9,974 nt of DNA from the NCBI GenBank assembly GCA_030527065.1, contig JAUNBO010000045.1, positions 1 through 9,974 of the forward strand, given 5' to 3'. The notes beneath the pieces are model-generated. The model saw only the letters and a list, made by a program, of their open reading frames with translations. It was not told the origin of the DNA and did not search any database. Positions 1 to 5,591 of this stretch are shown piece by piece. Each line of letters opens with the position of its first letter. The stretch's first letter is position 1. Source of the stretch: Bacillota bacterium. Lineage in GTDB: Bacteria > Bacillota > Clostridia > Peptostreptococcales > Anaerovoracaceae. A program made the translations under genes and the position numbers.

Positions 1-31
1 GAAAGACGGTTGCAAGCACCCATTCAACAAC

Positions 32-46
32 CAAGACCCGGTCTTG
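32..46. repeat. 15-nt palindrome upstream of glnS
   Basis: The sequence caagacc-c-ggtcttg is a perfect 7-bp inverted repeat around a single central base, about 115 bases before the glnS start. No T-run follows it, so it does not look like the terminator of an upstream gene. Its right arm overlaps a weak possible -35 element (TTGCCG, 44-49), so an operator role is possible but unproven. A palindrome of this size can occur by chance in GC-rich DNA. Confidence 0.35.
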
Positions 47-74
47 CCGCTCTCGCCGCCGGCAGATTTATTAT
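44..74 (+). promoter_or_regulatory. weak candidate promoter for glnS
   Basis: TTGCCG (44-49) and TATTAT (69-74) lie 19 bp apart in the AT-rich part of the upstream region. The spacing is longer than ideal and the -35 is poor. A second possible -10, TATAAA (131-136), has no recognisable -35 and sits almost on the ribosome binding site. Between them a 7-bp inverted repeat (TTCTGTA 100-106, TACAGAA 121-127) could form a small hairpin in the leader. The true promoter may lie outside the window. Confidence 0.2.
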
Positions 75-144
75 ACATTTCCCTACTGGCTGTGTTTCTT
101 TCTGTACCAAAAGGCAGGAATACAGAACAGTATAAAAACATTTT

Positions 145-151
145 GAGGAGG
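145..151 (+). promoter_or_regulatory. glnS ribosome binding site
   Basis: GAGGAGG lies nine bases before the ATG at 161. It decides the glnS start: the reading frame is open back to 44, but those extra 39 codons have no ribosome binding site and no family similarity. The out-of-frame ATG at 154 is too close to this site. Confidence 0.8.
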
Positions 152-160
152 TCATGCACC

Positions 161-1798
161 ATGGCTGATACAGGCACCAACTTTATCCATAATATGATAG
201 ACAAAGACCTGGAAGAGGGCAGATACGAAGGGCTTCCCGTCTGCACCCGTTTCCCCCCGGAGCCCAACGGCTACCTGCACATAGGCCACGCCAAGGCCAT
301 CTGCCTGAATTTCACCACGGCCCAAAAATACGGAGGCAAATGCAACCTGCGTTACGACGACACAAACCCCGTAAAAGAAGACGTGGAGTATGTGGGCTCC
401 ATAGAGGGAGACGTCCGCTGGCTGGGCTTCCAATGGGACGGCCTGTATTTCGCTTCCGATTACTTCGACCAGATGTACGAATGCGCCGTAGAGCTCATCA
501 GGCGGGGCAAAGCTTACGTCTGCGAGTATTCCGCCGAGGAGATAAAGAACACCCGGGGCACCCTGACAGAGCCGGGCAAGGCCAGCCCCTGGCGGGACCG
601 GAGCGTGGAGGAAAACCTGCGGCTGTTTGAAGAGATGAAGGACGGGAAATACGCCGACGGCGAAAAGGTGCTCCGGGCCAAAATAGACATGGCCTCCCCC
701 AACATCAACATGCGGGACCCGGTCATCTACCGCATCGCCCACGCCTCCCATCACAATACGGGAGACAAATGGTGCATCTACCCCATGTACGATTACGCCC
801 ATCCCCTGGAAGACGCCATAGAGAAGGTGACCCATTCCATCTGCACCCTGGAGTTTGAGGACCACCGGCCCCTGTACGACTGGGTCTTGCAGGCCCTGGA
901 CTGGCCCATGCCTCCCCGGCAGATAGAATTTGCCCGGCTGAACCTGACCAACACCGTCATGAGCAAGCGGTACCTGAAAGCGTTGGTGGAGGACGGCAGC
1001 GTAGAGGGCTGGGACGATCCCCGGATGCCCACCATCGCCGGCATCCGCCGCCGGGGCTACACCCCGGAAGCGGTGCGGGATTTCTGCGAGCGCATCGGCG
1101 TGGCCAAGGCCAACAGCACCGTGGACGTATCCCTGCTGGAGCATTGCGTCCGGGAGGACCTGAAGACCAGAGTGGAAAGCCGGATGGTGATCCTGGATCC
1201 CCTGAAGGTGGTCATCACAAATTACCCGGAGGACGCCGCCGAAGAGGTGGAGATAGAGAACAATAAGGAGAACCCGGAGCTGGGCAGCCGGAAGGTCCCC
1301 TTCTCCCGGGAACTGTATGTGGAGCGGGAGGATTTCATGGAGATCCCGGAGAAGAAATATTTCCGCCTTTTCCCCGGAAATGAAGTCCGCTTCAAGGGGG
1401 CCTACTTCATCACCTGCAACGAGGTGGTGAAGGACGAAGAGGGAAACATCACCGAGCTGCGCTGCACCTACGACCCCGAGACCCGGAGCGGCGGCAGCTT
1501 TGAGGGGCGCAAGGTGAAGGGCACCATCCATTGGGTGGACGCCGGGACCGCCGTCCCCCTCACCGTGCGGGTCTACAGCTACCTCTTCACAGAAGGCGAA
1601 GACGGCAGATATGCCCTGAATCCCGATTCCGAAAAGCTGTGCCGGGCCCTGGGAGAAGCTTCCCTGGCAGAGGTCTCTCCGGGAGAGCGCTTCCAGTTCT
1701 TCCGGCAGGGCTATTACATCGCCGACGAGAAGCTCTGTACGGCGGAGGAAAAGGTGTTCAACCAAATCGTGGATCTGAAAAGCTCATGGAAAAAGTAG
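161..1798 (+). CDS. glnS: glutaminyl-tRNA synthetase (GlnRS)
   Basis: Cytoplasmic class I aminoacyl-tRNA synthetase that charges tRNA-Gln with glutamine using ATP. The 545-residue product is close to the usual bacterial GlnRS length (about 550). The ATP-binding HIGH motif is at residues 40-43, inside the typical PPEPNGYLHIGHAK block, and the KMSKS-type loop is VMSKR at 266-270. Other family-typical stretches include CNLRYDDTNPVKED, LRAKIDMASP, NKWCIYPMYD-like (here DKWCIYPMYD), VEGWDDPRMPT and GRKVKGTIHWV. Roughly the first 340 residues are catalytic and the rest is the beta-barrel anticodon-binding region. The resemblance to E. coli-type GlnRS rather than GluRS is strong along the whole length. 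Many Firmicutes lack GlnRS and make Gln-tRNA by GatCAB transamidation, so this gene is lineage-informative. The stop codon TAG (1796-1798) overlaps the AGGAGG of the next gene, which suggests co-transcription with the downstream dehydrogenase. Confidence 0.97.
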   Translation: MADTGTNFIHNMIDKDLEEGRYEGLPVCTRFPPEPNGYLHIGHAKAICLNFTTAQKYGGKCNLRYDDTNPVKEDVEYVGSIEGDVRWLGFQWDGLYFASDYFDQMYECAVELIRRGKAYVCEYSAEEIKNTRGTLTEPGKASPWRDRSVEENLRLFEEMKDGKYADGEKVLRAKIDMASPNINMRDPVIYRIAHASHHNTGDKWCIYPMYDYAHPLEDAIEKVTHSICTLEFEDHRPLYDWVLQALDWPMPPRQIEFARLNLTNTVMSKRYLKALVEDGSVEGWDDPRMPTIAGIRRRGYTPEAVRDFCERIGVAKANSTVDVSLLEHCVREDLKTRVESRMVILDPLKVVITNYPEDAAEEVEIENNKENPELGSRKVPFSRELYVEREDFMEIPEKKYFRLFPGNEVRFKGAYFITCNEVVKDEEGNITELRCTYDPETRSGGSFEGRKVKGTIHWVDAGTAVPLTVRVYSYLFTEGEDGRYALNPDSEKLCRALGEASLAEVSPGERFQFFRQGYYIADEKLCTAEEKVFNQIVDLKSSWKK

Positions 1799-1812
1799 GA
1801 GGACGGAAAGAC

Positions 1813-3180
1813 ATGGACCGGCAGACGTATATCGACGAGTATCTTGAGAGGGCCCGGAAGGCCCAGGCCATTTTTGAGAAGTACGGTCAGGAGCAGGTAG
1901 ACCGGGTGGTGCAGGCAGTGGCCCGCACGGTCCACGACAACGCAGAGGCTCTGGCGGAACTGGCGGTGGAAGAGACCGGCATGGGAAACGTGGCGGACAA
2001 GGTGGCCAAGAACCGCAGCAAGGCAAAGATCGTGTGGAACAGCCTCCGGGGGAAACCCTCCGTAGGGATCATTGAAAGAGATGAAGAGACAGGCATAGTG
2101 AAGGTGGCCAAGCCCATGGGAGTGGTGGCGGCCATCACCCCCTGCACAAACCCCATCGTCACGCCCATGAGCAACGCCATGTTCGCCCTGAAAGGGCGGA
2201 ACGCCATCGTCATCACCCCCCACCACAAATCCATCGCCTCCAGCACCCGGACCGTGGCTCTCATCAATCAGGCCCTGAAAGAGCTGGGAGCCCCGGAGCA
2301 CCTTGTGCAGATCCTGGGAGAGCAGTCCAGAGAGAACACCCGGGAGCTCATCAGCAAGGCGGACGTGGTGATCGCCACCGGCGGCGCAGGGATGGTAAAG
2401 GCAGCTTACAGCAGCGGGAAGCCGGCCCTGGGAGTGGGCGCCGGCAACGTCCAGTGCATCATAGACAAAGAGGCGGACATTGCCCAGGCGGTTCCCAAGG
2501 TGGTGACGGGCCGGGCCTTCGATTACGGCATCATCTGCACCGGGGAACAGGCGGTGATCGTGCCCCGGGAAAAGAAGGATCAGATCGTTGCGGAATTTGT
2601 AAAAAACGGCGCTTTTTATGTCAGCGCTCCGGAGCAGAAGCAGGCCCTGCGGGAAGCCCTGTTTGTGGACGGCGCCATGAGCCGTCATGTGGTGGGGCAA
2701 TCTCCCCAGGCGGTGGGAAAGCTGGCGGGGCTGCCGGTGCCGGAAGAGGCGAAAATCATACTGGCGGAAGCCGACGGCTGCGGTCCTGCGGACATCCTTT
2801 CCAGGGAAAAAATGTGTCCCGTCCTTTCCCTCTACACCTATGGCGACTTCAGGGAAGCCGTGGAAATCGCCAGGGCCAATCTGGAGATGGACGGAAAAGG
2901 ACACAGCGTCTGTATCCATTCTGACAATAAAGAAAACATAGAATATGCGGGGAAAGAGCTCTGCGTCAGCCGGGTGGTGGTGAATCAGGTCTGCGCCAGC
3001 TCCGGCGGCGGCAGCTTCTACAACGGTCTGGCCCCCACCAACACTCTGGGCTGCGGCTCCTGGGGGAACAACAGCATTTCAGAAAACCTGACTTACAAGC
3101 ATCTGATCAATGTGTCCCGGATCGCCTATTTCATGCCTGACAATCCCGTGCCGACAGATGGGGAATTGTGGGGAGAATGA
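1813..3180 (+). CDS. CoA-acylating aldehyde dehydrogenase (SucD/acetaldehyde dehydrogenase type)
   Basis: Predicted soluble NAD(P)-dependent enzyme interconverting an acyl-CoA and its aldehyde. It has 455 residues. The start at 1813 follows AGGAGG (1797-1802) by 10 bases; the frame is open further upstream only as a shadow of glnS. The catalytic cysteine is Cys242 in YGIICTGEQ, close to the Cys246 position I recall for AdhE. Nucleotide-binding features include VVIATGGAG, KAAYSSGKPALGVGAGN and, near the end, LGCGSWGNNSISENLTYKHLINVSRI. From memory the sequence resembles Clostridium kluyveri SucD (succinate-semialdehyde dehydrogenase) closely, but acetaldehyde and sulfoacetaldehyde enzymes share this fold, so the substrate is not assigned. 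No N-terminal extension precedes the first ALDH helix, which argues against a bacterial-microcompartment targeting peptide. No alcohol dehydrogenase partner is adjacent. It lies 14 bases after glnS, and its last 50 bases overlap the convergent kinase gene. Confidence 0.9.
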   Translation: MDRQTYIDEYLERARKAQAIFEKYGQEQVDRVVQAVARTVHDNAEALAELAVEETGMGNVADKVAKNRSKAKIVWNSLRGKPSVGIIERDEETGIVKVAKPMGVVAAITPCTNPIVTPMSNAMFALKGRNAIVITPHHKSIASSTRTVALINQALKELGAPEHLVQILGEQSRENTRELISKADVVIATGGAGMVKAAYSSGKPALGVGAGNVQCIIDKEADIAQAVPKVVTGRAFDYGIICTGEQAVIVPREKKDQIVAEFVKNGAFYVSAPEQKQALREALFVDGAMSRHVVGQSPQAVGKLAGLPVPEEAKIILAEADGCGPADILSREKMCPVLSLYTYGDFREAVEIARANLEMDGKGHSVCIHSDNKENIEYAGKELCVSRVVVNQVCASSGGGSFYNGLAPTNTLGCGSWGNNSISENLTYKHLINVSRIAYFMPDNPVPTDGELWGE

Positions 3181-3901
3181 CCTCAAAGCAGCTCCCCTGA
3201 CCGGGCTGGCTGCTGACGGTGATGCGGCCGCCCATGGCCTCGGCAATGCGCCGGCAGAGGGGCAGGCCCAGTCCGCTTCCCCGCTGGGTCATATTCAGAG
3301 GATGGTCTACCTGCCTGAACTCTTCAAAGATTTCAGGCAGATTTTCTTCCGGGATGCCGATGCCCGTGTCCCGGACGGCAAAGCGCAGCATGGGAGGAGC
3401 GCCGGGCTGCTCCAGGACCCCGGCTTCCAGGGCGATGCTGCCCCGGAGGGTATATTTATAAGCGTTTCGGAGGAGATTAAGGAGAAGCTGGAACAGCTTT
3501 ACTCTGTCCTGACGAAAGACAATGCCGGCGGGAAAGCTGCGGACACAGCGCCATTCCAGGCCCGCCTGGGTGATGGAAGGGGCGAGAAGTCCTTCCAGAT
3601 CGTCTGTCAGCTCCTTCAGAGAAAACAAGGAGGGACGCAGCACCAGATTGCCGGCTTTCAGGCTGGAGAAATCCAGCACTTCGTCGGCAATGGAAAGCAG
3701 GCTGGAGGACGCCCGCTCCATCTTGCATAAAAGGTCTTCCTGCTTCTCTGTCAGGCCGGTGTTCCTCAATATGCATGCGATCCCCATAATGACGCTGACC
3801 GGATTGCGTATCTCGTGGCAGACGGTGGAGAGCAGGCGGTTGATTTCCGGGTCCTGCTCCATCTGTAATAAAAGGGGATTTGGCAGCTGTTGGGGATACA
3901 T
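3131..3901 (-). CDS. orphan soluble histidine kinase (HisKA + HATPase_c)
   Basis: Predicted cytoplasmic sensor kinase of 256 residues with an almost minimal architecture. A 28-residue head leads directly to the H-box at His29 (CHEIRNPVSVI; Glu30 and Asn33 form the ExxN typical of HisKA proteins). A dimerisation helix pair runs to about residue 85. The ATP-binding domain has the N-box at Asn146 (LLNLLRNAYKYT), G1 DTGIGIP at 178-184, F-box FEEF at 192-195 and G2 GSGLGL at 208-213. All core residues look intact, so an active kinase is expected. There is no transmembrane segment, PAS, GAF or HAMP domain, and no response regulator is adjacent, so signal and partner are unknown. The ATG at 3901 is six bases after AAGGAGG, an excellent ribosome binding site. 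It is divergent from truA and convergent with the dehydrogenase, overlapping that gene's 3' end by 50 bases. Confidence 0.93.
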   Translation of the reverse strand: MYPQQLPNPLLLQMEQDPEINRLLSTVCHEIRNPVSVIMGIACILRNTGLTEKQEDLLCKMERASSSLLSIADEVLDFSSLKAGNLVLRPSLFSLKELTDDLEGLLAPSITQAGLEWRCVRSFPAGIVFRQDRVKLFQLLLNLLRNAYKYTLRGSIALEAGVLEQPGAPPMLRFAVRDTGIGIPEENLPEIFEEFRQVDHPLNMTQRGSGLGLPLCRRIAEAMGGRITVSSQPGQGSCFEVILPTIPHLSARDCQA

Positions 3902-3947
3902 AAGGCACCTCCTTGGTCCGGAAAAGGCGGGCTTGCTCTTACAATGA

Positions 3948-3976
3948 ATTATACAACGCCGTTAAGCCTCTGTAAA
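3948..3976 (-). promoter_or_regulatory. sigma-A promoter of the histidine kinase gene
   Basis: Read on the - strand, TTTACA (3976-3971) is followed after exactly 17 bp by a consensus TATAAT (3953-3948). This places the transcript start near 3941, giving a leader of about 40 bases before the ATG at 3901 with an AAGGAGG site in it. The match is 5 of 6 plus 6 of 6 with ideal spacing, so this is the best promoter in the window. Confidence 0.75.
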
Positions 3977-4006
3977 TTGCAGCCCTTCGATTATTTATGC
4001 TATAAT
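3977..4006 (+). promoter_or_regulatory. extended -10 promoter of truA
   Basis: A consensus TATAAT (4001-4006) is preceded by TG and one base (3998-4000), making an extended -10. A poor -35, TTGCAG (3977-3982), lies 18 bp upstream, which fits extended -10 promoters that depend less on the -35. Transcription would start near 4013, leaving a leader of about 80 bases before truA. The -35 directly abuts the -35 of the oppositely directed kinase promoter (3971-3976). Confidence 0.7.
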
Positions 4007-4022
4007 GGGACAAATAACGGGA

Positions 4023-4061
4023 GGCGGGAACCTGCCGGGAAACGGGCGGTCGAAGACGCCC
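4023..4061 (+). other. two small hairpins in the truA leader
   Basis: The predicted truA leader contains two GC-rich stem-loops in a row. One is ggcgg/ctgcc (4023-4027 with 4032-4036, loop gaac, one G-U pair). The other is gggcg/cgccc (4044-4048 with 4057-4061, 8-base loop). No T-run follows, so neither looks like a terminator, and I do not recognise a known riboswitch. Short GC stems are expected by chance in such DNA. Confidence 0.3.
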
Positions 4062-4093
4062 TCTGATTCGGCGGAGGCCCTGTGGAGAGGACC

Positions 4094-4894
4094 ATGGAAC
4101 GCAGGAATTTGTTGCTGACAATCGAATACGACGGCAGCGGTTTTTCCGGGTGGCAGCGCCAGCCGGGGAAGCGGACGGTGCAGGGGGAGCTGGAACGGGT
4201 CCTCTCCGTCCTCTGCGGCGGCCCGGTGGAGCTGGCAGGGACCAGCCGCACCGACGCCGGCGTCCATGCCCTGGCCCAGCGGGCGGCATTTTCCGGGGAG
4301 TACGGCATCCCCACGGAGCGGATCGGAGAGGCCGCCAACCGGCTGCTGACAGGAGGCGGCCCCGGCAGCGTGGGGGACGTGCGGATCCTTCATGTAGAAG
4401 AGGTACCGGAGGAGTTCCATCCTCGCTTCGGAGCGGCGGGAAAAAAATATATCTATAAGATAAGAAACGCTCCCGCGCCGGACGTCTTTCTCCGGAATTA
4501 CTGCTATCAGGTGAGCAGGCCCCTGGATGCGGAGCGAATGAGAAGGGGCGCTCTTCTTCTGGAGGGGACACACGATTTCCGCAGCTTCATGGCGGCGGGG
4601 GGAACCCCCCGGGAAAACACCGTAAGGACCCTTTACCGGGTCCGGGTGGAGGAAAGCCCCCTGCCGGAGGGCGGCGCAGAGCTTTCTCTGGAGGTCCGGG
4701 GCGACGGCTTCCTCTACAATATGGTCCGCATCCTGACGGGGACCCTGGTGGAGGTGGGCCTTGGAAAACGGGAGCCGGAGGAGCTGCCGGAGATCCTGAA
4801 AGCTCTGGACCGGGGCCAGGCCGGCCACACGGCGCCGCCCCAGGGCCTGTACCTGGCGGAAGTCTATTTTGACAAAGAGGCCCTTTTCAGATAG
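4094..4894 (+). CDS. truA: tRNA pseudouridine synthase A (tRNA pseudouridine(38-40) synthase)
   Basis: Converts uridines 38-40 in the anticodon arm of many tRNAs to pseudouridine without a cofactor. The catalytic aspartate is Asp54 in GTSRTDAGVHAL. Other TruA-typical blocks are IEYDGSGFSGWQRQ near the N terminus (10-23), KKYIYKIRNAP, HDFRSFMAAGG, FLYNMVRILTGTLVEVG and the C-terminal GLYLAEVYF. At 266 residues it fits the family (about 245-270). I chose ATG 4094 because GGAGAGG (4084-4090) lies just before it. A GTG at 4082 is also in frame, behind GGAGG (4073-4077), and would add four residues. It is the first gene of the right-hand + strand block, driven by the extended -10 promoter upstream. 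The 152-base gap after it holds a long stem-loop, so transcription into the following genes may be modulated there. Confidence 0.96.
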   Translation: MERRNLLLTIEYDGSGFSGWQRQPGKRTVQGELERVLSVLCGGPVELAGTSRTDAGVHALAQRAAFSGEYGIPTERIGEAANRLLTGGGPGSVGDVRILHVEEVPEEFHPRFGAAGKKYIYKIRNAPAPDVFLRNYCYQVSRPLDAERMRRGALLLEGTHDFRSFMAAGGTPRENTVRTLYRVRVEESPLPEGGAELSLEVRGDGFLYNMVRILTGTLVEVGLGKREPEELPEILKALDRGQAGHTAPPQGLYLAEVYFDKEALFR

Positions 4895-4919
4895 AATGAG
4901 AAGAAGCGCAGATCCCCCG

Positions 4920-4994
4920 TCAACAGGCTGCACACCAGGGAAGCGGGCGGGGGAATGCCGGAGCCTGTTGAGGGAGGGCATTCCCCTGCCCGCT
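4920..4994 (+). other. long stem-loop with pseudoknot potential between truA and dCMP deaminase
   Basis: Bases 4942-4959 pair with 4977-4994 to form an 18-bp stem (one G-T mismatch, which is G-U in RNA) around a 17-base loop. The arms are gcgggcgggggaatgcc and ggcattcccctgcccgc plus a closing A-T pair. Within the loop, 4962-4971 is perfectly complementary over 10 bases to 4920-4929 (tcaacaggct), upstream of the stem. The order of the arms is that of an H-type pseudoknot, or of two alternative structures. No T-run follows, so it is not a standard intrinsic terminator. It could be a processing or attenuation element in the mRNA, or a dispersed palindromic repeat unit. It ends about 50 bases before the deaminase start. 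Confidence 0.65.
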
Positions 4995-5046
4995 CCCGAC
5001 AGATAACGCACGCTGTCCTTCCGGGCAGCAATGACAGGAGCAGAGA

Positions 5047-5526
5047 ATGGAAAACAAGACGACAAGACCGGACTGGGACAACTATTTTATGGAGATGGCA
5101 GAAGTGGTGCGGAAGCGCTCCACCTGCCTGCGGCGGGGCGTAGGAGCCGTGATCGTCAAGGACCGGCGCATCATGGCCACAGGCTACAACGGCGTTCCCA
5201 CCGGCATCGCGCATTGCAGCGAAAGAGGCTGCCTGCGGGACCAGATGCAGATCCCTTCCGGCCAGCGCCACGAGCTCTGCCGGGGCCTCCACGCAGAGCA
5301 GAACGCCATCATCCAGGCCGCCTATCTGGGGCAGAGCATCGCCGGAGGCACCTTGTACTGCACAAACCAGCCCTGCGTCATCTGCGCCAAAATGATCATC
5401 AACGCCGGCATCCTGCGGGTGGTCATAAAAGAAGGGTATCCCGATCCTCTGGCGGAAGAAATGCTTCGGGAAGCCGGTATCGCACTGGAAGAGCTGCCCT
5501 CCGCCGGCAAGGGCCCCCGCACCTGA
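5047..5526 (+). CDS. dCMP deaminase (ComEB-like cytidine/deoxycytidylate deaminase)
   Basis: Predicted zinc enzyme that deaminates dCMP to dUMP, feeding thymidylate synthesis. The 159-residue product carries the deaminase signature: His82 and Glu84 in HAEQNAI (Glu84 the proton shuttle) and Cys110/Cys113 in PCVIC, which bind the catalytic zinc. Upstream residues HCSERGCLR (56-64) and RHELCRG (74-80), plus the GYNGVP block at 46-51, are typical of deoxycytidylate rather than cytidine deaminases. The extra Cys and His residues could bind a second metal. The start at 5047 is six bases after AGGAG (5036-5040). It stands 152 bases after truA, separated by the stem-loop, and 65 bases before the GlcNAc-1-phosphate transferase. 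In several Clostridia a gene of this type sits beside wecA/tagO and wecB, so the neighbourhood appears conserved although the biochemical link to envelope sugars is unclear. Confidence 0.93.
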   Translation: MENKTTRPDWDNYFMEMAEVVRKRSTCLRRGVGAVIVKDRRIMATGYNGVPTGIAHCSERGCLRDQMQIPSGQRHELCRGLHAEQNAIIQAAYLGQSIAGGTLYCTNQPCVICAKMIINAGILRVVIKEGYPDPLAEEMLREAGIALEELPSAGKGPRT

Positions 5527-5591
5527 GGACCCCGGGTCTCTCAGCGGCTGTGTTCTCGTCAACGGAAGGTATTGATAGTAGGGTCAGCATT

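Noticed and set aside
44..160. N-terminal extension of glnS by 39 codons
   Set aside because: The added residues have no similarity to GlnRS and no ribosome binding site, while ATG 161 follows GAGGAGG at ideal spacing and begins the family-typical N terminus.
1..160. T-box riboswitch in front of glnS
   Set aside because: I looked for the conserved T-box sequence (AGGGTGGNACCGCG type) and terminator/antiterminator pair expected before a Firmicute synthetase gene and saw neither. The visible leader is also too short.
152..1765. Long - strand open frame of 537 codons opposite glnS
   Set aside because: It lies fully antisense to an unambiguous glnS. Its translation shows no family motifs, with the His/Gly/Val-rich composition typical of GC-rich shadow frames.
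1531..1812. Upstream extension of the aldehyde dehydrogenase frame into glnS
   Set aside because: The extension is an Arg/Pro/Gly-rich shadow of glnS; ATG 1813 has a strong ribosome binding site and starts the ALDH fold.
1714..2919. - strand open frame of 401 codons opposite the dehydrogenase
   Set aside because: It is antisense to a well supported enzyme gene and its translation has no recognisable domain.
1813..3180. Microcompartment-targeted PduP/EutE
   Set aside because: There is no N-terminal encapsulation-like helix ahead of the ALDH core and no shell protein genes are in the window.
3110..3730. + strand open frame opposite the histidine kinase
   Set aside because: The kinase on the other strand carries every catalytic motif plus its own promoter and ribosome binding site; this frame shows nothing recognisable.
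4942..4994. Intrinsic terminator after truA
   Set aside because: The stem is strong, but no T-run follows on the + strand and none precedes it in a way that would serve the - strand. The 17-base loop is also long for a terminator.
3995..5065. - strand open frame of 356 codons opposite truA and the intergenic stem-loop
   Set aside because: It covers truA antisense, shows no motifs, and runs through a non-coding palindrome.
5031..5591. N-terminal extension of tagO through the dCMP deaminase gene
   Set aside because: This is a shadow frame of the deaminase; the first membrane helix begins at ATG 5592.
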